A stretch of DNA of 64,000 nucleotides from Lentzea albidocapillata subsp. violacea (GTDB taxonomy: Bacteria > Actinomycetota > Actinomycetes > Mycobacteriales > Pseudonocardiaceae), in assembly GCF_900100275.1 (NCBI RefSeq), contig NZ_FNET01000031.1, positions 1 to 64,000 on the forward strand, given 5' to 3'. Below the pieces are notes generated by a model that had not been told where the DNA came from, did no database searches, and worked only from the letters and a program-made list of their open reading frames with translations. Each line of letters starts with the position of its first letter. The stretch's first letter is position 1. Below are positions 54,487 to 61,137 of the stretch, piece by piece. The position numbers were made by a program, and so were the translations under genes.

Positions 54487-55404
54487 TCAGTTCCGCACGA
54501 CCACGAACTGGACCGCGTTCGCGGTCGAGGGCTTGTCGCTGTCGGTGAATGCGTGGACCTGGTGCTCGGAACAGATCTCGAGGCCGGTGTCGAGAAAGAG
54601 GGACCGCAGGAGGCCAGGGGAGGGAACCCACCACGGATGGCTGAAGTGCAGCCGGCACCCGTCAGCGTTCATGAAGTGCGTGGTGTGGACGAGAACCTGC
54701 TGGGTGGAGTCGGATCCCGTGTCCTCGACGGAGGTCAGGACGGCGGTGGACCCATCGGGTAGCACCTGCGCGTCACGTCCGGCCGTTGCGGTGGAAGTTC
54801 CAACCGACAGATCGATCAACGCCGAGCCGCCGGGTGACAGCGCGGTCGCCACCGTCGTGAGCAAGCGCGTCGCCTGTTCACGTCCCGCGGTGTTAAGGGC
54901 TTCGTACGTGAGCAGAACGGTGTCGGCGGTTCCCTCGCCGGGCACCCAATCACGCACGTCGGCCTTGACGAAACGCGCCGGGGCGTCTGCTCCGGCGGCG
55001 CGGCGCGCCACGTCGAGTGCCAACGGGTTGACGTCGACGCCGAGATACGACTTCCACCGAAGTCCTGAGCTTTTCAGGGCGACCAGGTGCCCACCGACCC
55101 CGCACATGAGGTCGAGGACGCGGCCGAGGTCCTCGCGGCCGAACAACGCGAGTTCGTGGTGGCACAGCGCGGTGCGTCGTGCCCCGTCATCGGTGTTGGG
55201 AGCGATCTGCTGCTGCACGGAGAACGCCGCGAACGTGGTGTCGTCCCGGTACAGGTCTGTGCTGGGAACCGTTCGCACCGCGGCGCAGCCCGCCGATGGC
55301 AGCGTGCCGTCCTGAAGGAACGCCGCCACGGCCTCGTGAAGCCGACGGACGCCGGCGGCGCTTCCGCCCACGTAGGACGGACGCTGCTCGTCAACAACGG
55401 GCAA
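54487..55404 (-). CDS. Class-I SAM methyltransferase
   Basis: A 305-residue methyltransferase with motif I GRVLDLMCGVGGHLVALKSS, motif II-like YLGVDVNPLALDVARRAAG, KADVRDWVPGEG and TVLLTYEALNT. It would methylate an N, O or C centre of the product. The start chosen is TTG 55404, eight bases after GGGAGG; a farther ATG-like start is unsupported. It is the first gene of the leftward operon and faces precursor A across a shared control region. Confidence 0.8.
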   Translation of the reverse strand: MPVVDEQRPSYVGGSAAGVRRLHEAVAAFLQDGTLPSAGCAAVRTVPSTDLYRDDTTFAAFSVQQQIAPNTDDGARRTALCHHELALFGREDLGRVLDLMCGVGGHLVALKSSGLRWKSYLGVDVNPLALDVARRAAGADAPARFVKADVRDWVPGEGTADTVLLTYEALNTAGREQATRLLTTVATALSPGGSALIDLSVGTSTATAGRDAQVLPDGSTAVLTSVEDTGSDSTQQVLVHTTHFMNADGCRLHFSHPWWVPSPGLLRSLFLDTGLEICSEHQVHAFTDSDKPSTANAVQFVVVRN

Positions 55405-55777
55405 ATCGACACACCTCCCGGCGTCGGTGTCGGCTCGTGGCGCAGGACACAGTGGATTGACAAATAACGGATACGACAAATGCGCCTTTCGGCGGGCGCG
55501 CCACATTGCGGTTCGGACATACTGCCCGAACCGGTATAGGACGTGTGTTGCCCGCTAGTCGCGGGAAGTTTCTGGCGGCAGCCGTGACAAGGCTCTTTGC
55601 GTCATCTCATGCCCCCAAACGTCCGGTCCCCAGGTGCCGGATGACGCCATTTAACGTGCCGGGCCGTGGCGTGTCAACGTCGGCATCGGGTGCATGTTCA
55701 TGTGTATCTCCGGCTTATTTACGGTTGATCACGGACCGTGCTACGGTGCGGAAGCCGATCAACGAGGGGAGGTTCAT
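55405..55777. promoter_or_regulatory. Divergent promoter region between the two RiPP operons
   Basis: A 373-base spacer with lower GC than its surroundings and no gene. Toward the right operon, TTTACG (about 55728) and TACGGT (about 55752), 18 bases apart, form a plausible promoter. GAGGGGAGG precedes the TTG start at 55778. Toward the left, the ribosome-binding site GGGAGG is clear but no promoter stands out. No regulator gene is in the cluster, so control may come from outside. Confidence 0.5.
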
Positions 55778-55936
55778 TTGAACGACAACGTCGATTTCAG
55801 CAAGTTTCTCACGGCGCTTCAGGACTTTCGCCGTGACGACGCGGTTGCACGCCCGACGGCTCACACGTCGAGTGTGAATACGCGTGATTGGGAGCGGGTC
55901 GAGAAGGCGCTGGTCGCCGGAAACGGCAAGCTCTAA
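55778..55936 (+). CDS. Candidate RiPP precursor peptide A, 52 aa
   Basis: A 52-residue peptide starting at TTG 55778 after a very strong GAGGGGAGG site. Residues 1-22 are a charged amphipathic helix (NDNVDFSKFLTALQDFRR), leader-like. A Ser/Thr/Ala stretch follows (ARPTAHTSSVNT), then a second helical part RDWERVEKALVAGNG ending in Lys-Leu. It has one Trp, no Cys, and a W-E-R triplet of the aromatic-x-basic type used by some cyclophane-forming SPASM enzymes. A hairpin and then the radical SAM gene follow at once. Alternatively it could be a small helper protein. Confidence 0.65.
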   Translation: MNDNVDFSKFLTALQDFRRDDAVARPTAHTSSVNTRDWERVEKALVAGNGKL

Positions 55937-55946
55937 CTGTTTGCGG

Positions 55947-55980
55947 CGGGGTGACCTGCCGCGATCGACAGGTCACCCCG
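55947..55980 (+). terminator. Attenuator-like hairpin between precursor A and the radical SAM gene
   Basis: Perfect 12-bp arms (55947-55958 CGGGGTGACCTG and its complement at 55969-55980) with a 10-base loop, starting 10 bases after the peptide stop. As for precursor B, this would raise peptide over enzyme expression. Confidence 0.7.
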
Positions 55981-56125
55981 TTGCATCGGGTAATTCGCGT
56001 GCACCGCGGTACGTTCTGGACTTTCTGTCCTTCTGGGGGCGTATTTTTGCAGGTGCTTTTTGTGCTGCCATCGCATTCGTGCGGTGGGGACCCGTATTTC
56101 CGATCCCGTTGAAGAGGATCGAAGA

Positions 56126-57298
56126 GTGGAACTGAAGCTGCCATCACCGGCGGACTCGCTCACGGTCGTGCTCAAACTGGCCGGATCCGCCTGCAACATC
56201 AACTGCCATTACTGCTACGAGAAACGCAAGCCGTACCCGGACGAGAACTGGCTCAGCCCAGAGACGCTGGGAGGGTTCCTCGCTGCCTGCGGCAACAGGC
56301 CGTTGCGCATCGTCCTGCACGGTGGAGAGCCGCTGCTCATCGGGCCGCGCCGCATGCGTGACCTGCTCGTCGTTCTGCGGGCCTACCCGGGTCCCCTTGA
56401 GCTGACGATGCAGACGAACGCGATGCTGCTCACCGACACCTGGGTGGACTTGTTCGACGAGTTCTTCCCGGACATCGACATCGGTGTCTCGATCGACGGC
56501 CCGCGGTCGGCCAACGCCTACCGGGTCGACTATCGCGATCTCCCCACGTTCGACAAGGTCCTGCGCGGGATCGACCTGCTCAACCGGCGGGGCAAGACGA
56601 TCGCCCTGTGCGTGACGGTCACCAACCTGCTGCTCGACCAGGCGTCGGAGACGATGGCCATGATCGAGCAGTTCCCGCACGTGCGCGCGGTGCGGCTGAG
56701 CCCCTGCCTGGACTACAACGTCACCACGTTGAAGTTCCCGAAGGGCAACGCGGCCTCGTTGACGCTGCTGAACGGAACTGGTCAGGGAGCGGCAGGGTGG
56801 GCGACCACCCCGGCGGAGTACGCGCGGTTCGTGGCCGATTGCTTCGACCTGTGGCAGGACAGGTACTTCCAGCGGTTCGTGCTGGAACCCGTGTTCTCGC
56901 TGCTCCTGCACTTCGTGGGCAAAGAGGTCACGTTGACGGACTGGTCGTTGATCAAGGAGCCGTTCATCGTCGCCCTCTACCCGGACGGCACGATCGGCGC
57001 GTCGGAGGAGATCTCCACGCCTGACGCACGGATCGGCTCGGTCGATTCCGTCACCTCTCTGGACGAGATCCTCCACTTCCAGCGCAACGAGCCGCTTGCG
57101 ACGGCCATGAAGGACCTCATGGCCGCGTGTTCCTCCTGCTCGCACGCCGCGGTGTGCTCGGGAGGATCACTCGCAGACCGGCTCCGGCTGGTTTCCACAA
57201 CGTGGGAGGCGGAGTACTGCTCCGCGCGAAAACTGCTGATAGATCACGTGCGAGAAGGATGTGAACGACATGGGCTGGAGCCCCGAGCTGCCGGCTGA
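56126..57298 (+). CDS. Radical SAM/SPASM peptide-modifying enzyme
   Basis: A 390-residue radical SAM enzyme. The 4Fe-4S motif is C-x3-C-x2-C in GSACNINCHYCYEKRK near residue 20, followed by the SAM GGE motif IVLHGGEPLLI. The C-terminal SPASM region has ACSSCSHAAVCSGGSL and a last Cys in WEAEYC, binding auxiliary clusters. This is the architecture of RiPP enzymes that make C-C, C-S or C-O crosslinks or epimers. GTG 56126 follows GAAGAGG. The best guess for substrate is precursor A. It overlaps the HEXXH gene by 38 bases. Confidence 0.88.
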   Translation: MELKLPSPADSLTVVLKLAGSACNINCHYCYEKRKPYPDENWLSPETLGGFLAACGNRPLRIVLHGGEPLLIGPRRMRDLLVVLRAYPGPLELTMQTNAMLLTDTWVDLFDEFFPDIDIGVSIDGPRSANAYRVDYRDLPTFDKVLRGIDLLNRRGKTIALCVTVTNLLLDQASETMAMIEQFPHVRAVRLSPCLDYNVTTLKFPKGNAASLTLLNGTGQGAAGWATTPAEYARFVADCFDLWQDRYFQRFVLEPVFSLLLHFVGKEVTLTDWSLIKEPFIVALYPDGTIGASEEISTPDARIGSVDSVTSLDEILHFQRNEPLATAMKDLMAACSSCSHAAVCSGGSLADRLRLVSTTWEAEYCSARKLLIDHVREGCERHGLEPRAAG

Positions 57299-58232
57299 GC
57301 TCACTGCGCGGGTGGATGACTACCGCGAGGACAAGGTCCGGCGCCTGGACTCGGTGCTGGCGACTCTCCCCGGAGGTGACCGCCACCCGTGGTCCTGTGT
57401 CGCCTCCACTGACCTGCCGCTGCGCTACGCACTCGCGCACCACGTGTTCGAAGGCGTGAGCCGCGCCGTACAGCGGGGAGACAGTGGTGCGATCGCGGCC
57501 CACCTCGCGCTGCGTTCGAACCAGCACCCGCTACGCGTTCTGTCCACGGCAGCAGGTCCCGTCCTGACCGCACACCCCGCGCGAGAGCTGATGACCAGCG
57601 ACAAGGCACTCGCCGAAGCGCCGGTCGCCCTCGTCTCGGAGGAGATCTGCGCGACGGCCGACGCGGCCGATCGGGATCTCACCGCGCGGGCGTTGACGAC
57701 CGCCGTCGAAGCCGGGTTCGGGCAGACCGTGCGGCGCAACACGCGAGTGGTCGTGCTGATCGCCGAGCGCAGGCCCACGGACGACACGATCCGCAGCTGG
57801 ACCACCAACGCCCTGCCTGCCACGGTGCACCTGGACTACTTCGCCGAACACTTCTACGTGAGCCGCGACCTCATTCACGAGGCCGTGCACACGCAGCTGA
57901 ACGACCTGTTCGCCGCGTTCGAGGTCACGTTTCCCGAGGAGGCCGGGTATTTCGCGCCGTGGCTGGCCACGCACCGGCCGGCGTTCGGCTTCCTGCACGG
58001 GACCTGGGCGTTCTCGCACGTCGCGCTGTTCTGCCGCTGGCTGGCGACCACTGACGCGCCGGCCGACGTGCGTGCGCTGGGCGCGGCCATGGACGCCAAG
58101 TACTCCGAGCACATGTACGAGTCGCGGCAGGACTTCGACAGGGCCATCGGCCTGATCGGCGTACCCGCGTTGGCCGACGCGATCGTCCAGTGCCGTGACC
58201 AGGTGCTGGAAGGCCACAGCGCGAGGGTGTGA
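57261..58232 (+). CDS. HEXXH-motif putative 2-oxoglutarate peptide beta-hydroxylase
   Basis: A 323-residue protein with the metal motif H-E-A-V-H in RDLIHEAVHTQLNDLFAA near residue 205 and downstream HRPAFGFLHGTWAFSHVALF. It matches the family lately described as 2-oxoglutarate-dependent HExxH peptide beta-hydroxylases that act with radical SAM enzymes on RiPPs, not the classical proteases. The N-terminal 180 residues are helical and may bind the leader. GTG 57261 is preceded by GAGAAGGA; ATG 57270 is possible. Position between the SPASM and YcaO genes strongly suggests one modification pathway. Confidence 0.78.
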   Translation: MNDMGWSPELPAELTARVDDYREDKVRRLDSVLATLPGGDRHPWSCVASTDLPLRYALAHHVFEGVSRAVQRGDSGAIAAHLALRSNQHPLRVLSTAAGPVLTAHPARELMTSDKALAEAPVALVSEEICATADAADRDLTARALTTAVEAGFGQTVRRNTRVVVLIAERRPTDDTIRSWTTNALPATVHLDYFAEHFYVSRDLIHEAVHTQLNDLFAAFEVTFPEEAGYFAPWLATHRPAFGFLHGTWAFSHVALFCRWLATTDAPADVRALGAAMDAKYSEHMYESRQDFDRAIGLIGVPALADAIVQCRDQVLEGHSARV

Positions 58233-58236
58233 ACCC

Positions 58237-59322
58237 GTGGTCGACCGAACCGCCGCGGCGCAGTCCACCTGGGATCGGATCCAACCGGCGATCGAGTTCG
58301 TCGGGGTCACCAGGATTGCCGACCTGACTTGGCTGGATCAGATCGGCATACCCTGCGCCCAGGCGATCCGCCCAGCTTCCCGCACGTTGTCGGTGGCTCA
58401 GGGCAAAGGGCTCACACCGCTCGCGGCCGCGTTGTCCGCTGCGATGGAGTCCATCGAGGTCTGGCACGCCGAGAACCTCGGACCGCCGGACTTGGTCGCG
58501 ACCGTCGGCGAGGTCCGGGACAGCCTCGGATACCCACTCGAGGGCCTGCGGCTGACGAGACGCAACCACTTGAACTCCGGCACCAGGCTGGCGTGGACCG
58601 CGGCGTTCGGGCTGCTCACCGGCTCACGCACGCTGCTGCCCACCGCCAGCCTGCGACTGGACAGCACCGTCGAGACAGTGTGGCAGCCAATCAACTTCCA
58701 GGTCACGAGCAACGGGCTGGCCAGCGGGATGGACGTCTGGGACGCCACCTTGCACGGCCTCTACGAGGTGGTGGAGCGCGACGCCCTCGCGCACGCGGAG
58801 CACGGTGTGTGGGTCAGCCTTGACAGCCTCACCGGGATACCGGCTGAGCTGGCCGAACGGTTCCGCGCGGCTGGCGTGACGCTCGCCGTCGAGGCGCTCG
58901 ACAGCCCGATCGGGGTGCCTTGTTTCCGGGTCCGGGCGTTCAGCGAGGACTTCCCCGCTGATTTCTGCGGCACCGCTGCGCACGCTGATCCGCACCGCGC
59001 CCTGACCACGGCGATGACCGAGGCCGCGCAGGCCAGAATCGCGACGATCACGGGAACTCGCGAGGACCTCGGCGACGACCTGTACCGGAACGGCGACCCC
59101 GTGGACCCCGCGCTGGACGGCAGGTTCGCGCAGGCCGGCGAGTTCCGCATCGACCCACTGAATCTGCCTGACGAGCCCGAACGCGCCGCAATCGAACTCG
59201 CCGAACGCGTCCGGCGGTGGACAGGTCACCAACCGCTCGTCGTGCACCACACCCGTGCTGACCTCGGCATTCCGGTCGTGCGGGTCGTCTGCCCAGGGAT
59301 GCGGTGCCCGGACGACTACTGA
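58237..59322 (+). CDS. YcaO-domain protein (TfuA-associated)
   Basis: A 361-residue stand-alone YcaO. ATP/Mg motifs: AAALSAAMESIEVWHAENLG, DATLHGLYEVVERDALAHAE, and MTEAAQARIATITGTREDLG. The N-terminal IEFVGVTRIADLTWLDQIGI and the C-terminal VVHHTRADLGIPVVRVVCPG are typical. Paired with TfuA next door, the closest known role is backbone thioamide formation, as in thioamidated RiPPs and methyl-coenzyme M reductase. Without a sulphur donor gene here this stays inference. GTG 58237 is five bases after the previous stop. Confidence 0.87.
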   Translation: MVDRTAAAQSTWDRIQPAIEFVGVTRIADLTWLDQIGIPCAQAIRPASRTLSVAQGKGLTPLAAALSAAMESIEVWHAENLGPPDLVATVGEVRDSLGYPLEGLRLTRRNHLNSGTRLAWTAAFGLLTGSRTLLPTASLRLDSTVETVWQPINFQVTSNGLASGMDVWDATLHGLYEVVERDALAHAEHGVWVSLDSLTGIPAELAERFRAAGVTLAVEALDSPIGVPCFRVRAFSEDFPADFCGTAAHADPHRALTTAMTEAAQARIATITGTREDLGDDLYRNGDPVDPALDGRFAQAGEFRIDPLNLPDEPERAAIELAERVRRWTGHQPLVVHHTRADLGIPVVRVVCPGMRCPDDY

Positions 59323-59330
59323 GGATCCCC

Positions 59331-60683
59331 ATGGCCAGAATGCTGTTGTTCGCGGGCCCCACCCTGCCCGACGCGGCGGAACTCGTCCGCGGGACCGGGG
59401 TCGAGGTCCGCCCGCCGGTGTCCGCCGGAGACCTGCTCGCCCTCGACGTTGGCGCAGGTGACGTGGTTGGCATCGTCGACGGCTACTTCCACCAGCGACG
59501 CGCCATACCCCACAAGGAGATCATCGAGCTGCTTGGACGCGGCAGCCGCGTCCTGGGATCGTCCAGCATGGGTGCGTTGCGCGCGGCTGAACTGCACACC
59601 TTCGGCATGGAGGGCATTGGGCAGGTCTTCGCCGCCTACCACTCATCCAGCCTGCGGGCCGACGACGAGGTGACGCTCCTTCACGGTTCCGCGGACGACG
59701 GCTACCTGCACCTGTCCGAGCCGCTGGTCAACATCCGAGCGACCCTTCGGGCCGCGATGGCGGAAGGCATCTGCACCGCCGACGACGTCGATCTGATCGT
59801 GGCGTTCCTCGCCGGATTGCCCTATCGGGACCGGAGCTACCAAGTACTGCTGCACCGTACCGACGAGATCGGAATCGACCGGAAACTGCTCGACCGCGTC
59901 GTGCGGCGCTGCCGCACGAATCCGATCGATCTCAAGCGGGCCGATGCGCTGGAACTGTTGACCGAGCTCACCAGGGGAATCCCGCTCGAACGCATTGCTC
60001 CCACTGCAGTGCCGACGATCTATCTCCACCAGTGGCGTTCCGACCTGAAGGATCCAAAATTACGCGCAGCACATCAGCTGGCTCAGGTGATCGCTCCCGA
60101 CTATCCCATTTTCTACGAGACCACGGTGTTTCGCTGGTTGGTGGACCAATGCGCCCACGAATGCGGACGGAAAACGAGGAGTCTGACCGATAGGCGAGCA
60201 TTGCTGGAAGGAGTGGTGGACCACGGCGCACACCGAGGTCTCTACTCACCGGATCTCGACGACCTGGATTTCCTCGCCTCGTGGAGCACTGCCGAGGAGC
60301 GCATCCGTGCGACGCAGTCGGAACTGCTCGCTCGGTTCCTGGCCCGCAGCTTCCGGATCCGCCCCGGAATCGTGCACACCGACCTGATCCTGAGCGCGTT
60401 TCAACGAACCGACGCGTGTGATCGCACTGGTTCACTGCTTTCCCGCGTCAACGCCGTCAACGAACTCGGTCGCACGCATCGCACCGACTTCGACCACACC
60501 CGGATCGCCGTGGACCAGATCATCGGTTGGCTTTCCGTGCGCTGGCGCGTACCGGCTGAAGACATCGAGCTGGCTGCCCACGACCGCGGCTTCGAGTCGA
60601 TCCCTCAGCTCATCGACGCCGCACGTCCCCTGTACCTGCCGGCACAGTGCGACAACGCGGTGGCGTCGTTCTCCCTGTACTAG
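59331..60683 (+). CDS. tfuA: TfuA-like protein with long C-terminal extension
   Basis: A 450-residue protein. The first 210 residues are the TfuA domain: LLFAGPTLPDAAELVRGTG, VVGIVDGYFHQRRAIPHKEI, GSRVLGSSSMGALRAAELHT and YLHLSEPLVNIRATLR. TfuA partners YcaO in thioamidation. About 200 further helical residues (DPKLRAAHQLAQVIAPDYPI, RFLARSFRIRPGIVHTDLIL) are less familiar and may bind peptide. ATG 59331 has TGAGGA upstream; its start lies 8 bases after the YcaO stop. It is the last gene of the right operon; no terminator was seen before the opposing riboswitch region. Confidence 0.85.
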   Translation: MARMLLFAGPTLPDAAELVRGTGVEVRPPVSAGDLLALDVGAGDVVGIVDGYFHQRRAIPHKEIIELLGRGSRVLGSSSMGALRAAELHTFGMEGIGQVFAAYHSSSLRADDEVTLLHGSADDGYLHLSEPLVNIRATLRAAMAEGICTADDVDLIVAFLAGLPYRDRSYQVLLHRTDEIGIDRKLLDRVVRRCRTNPIDLKRADALELLTELTRGIPLERIAPTAVPTIYLHQWRSDLKDPKLRAAHQLAQVIAPDYPIFYETTVFRWLVDQCAHECGRKTRSLTDRRALLEGVVDHGAHRGLYSPDLDDLDFLASWSTAEERIRATQSELLARFLARSFRIRPGIVHTDLILSAFQRTDACDRTGSLLSRVNAVNELGRTHRTDFDHTRIAVDQIIGWLSVRWRVPAEDIELAAHDRGFESIPQLIDAARPLYLPAQCDNAVASFSLY

Positions 60684-60687
60684 GGGT

Positions 60688-60747
60688 TCATGGGCCGTCT
60701 CGCCACAACGGATGGACGTGCTGACCGCCGACGATGGTGATGATCAC
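60688..60747 (-). CDS. 19-residue ORF downstream of the riboswitch
   Basis: GTG 60747 with GAGGAGAGAG just upstream encodes MIITIVGGQHVHPLWRDGP and stops 5 bases from the tfuA stop. It is the only start behind the complete cobalamin riboswitch on this strand. It may be a truncated gene start, left when the peptide cluster was inserted, or a genuine leader peptide. Two His residues are notable but no family is evident. Confidence 0.35.
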   Translation of the reverse strand: MIITIVGGQHVHPLWRDGP

Positions 60748-60858
60748 AGGCTCTCTCCTCGCGAGCGTGCGTGGAATCCGAACATCACCGGGACACGCTG
60801 CGAAGGGTCGGCACAAAGGCCGGTCCGCCGCAACCCGCCCTGGAGGCTGCCGGACACC

Positions 60859-61068
60859 GCGTACCCTGCGGGTACGCGGACCGGTGGCAGGTCTTCGGAC
60901 TCACGGGCACACAGCACTCGCCTACCGGCCGTCGCTTCCCGCGCTCGCGCGCAGTGCTCGTTGACGGCTTTCGTTCCCGTTCACCGCTGCGGGGCAGTCC
61001 CGGATTCGCACCAGGTTCCCTCTTGCCTCGCCCCACCGTCCCCGACGGGGCGAACCACCAGCGCTCTC
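60859..61068 (-). ncRNA. Complete cobalamin riboswitch (orphan)
   Basis: On the minus strand all hallmark segments occur in order: AAGAGGGAA, GGTGCGAATCCGGGACTG, CCCCGCAGCGGTGAACGGGA, a variable peripheral region with GC-rich stems, and the closing GAGTCCGAAGACCTGCC (about 60886-60904). A hairpin follows (GCGTACCC/GGGTACGC, 60860-60879) that could be the expression platform. No complete gene lies downstream on this strand; transcription would run into the 3' end of tfuA. Together with the 19-residue ORF this covers the 454-base gap between tfuA and the iron-uptake operon. Confidence 0.88.
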
Positions 61069-61137
61069 CAGCCTAGCTCAACGACGGCCTCGGTGCACCG
61101 ACCAAGATCGTCGATTCGGCGAGTTGCTGATCGAAGG

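Noticed and set aside
56126-57298. B12-dependent radical SAM enzyme explaining the cobalamin riboswitches
   Set aside because: The protein has only the radical SAM core and a C-terminal SPASM region; no N-terminal cobalamin-binding domain is present.
45491-60683. Thioviridamide-type or bottromycin-type cluster
   Set aside because: YcaO and TfuA are present, but there is no Cys-decarboxylase flavoprotein or typical core (thioamitides), and no bottromycin-like precursor or P450 set.
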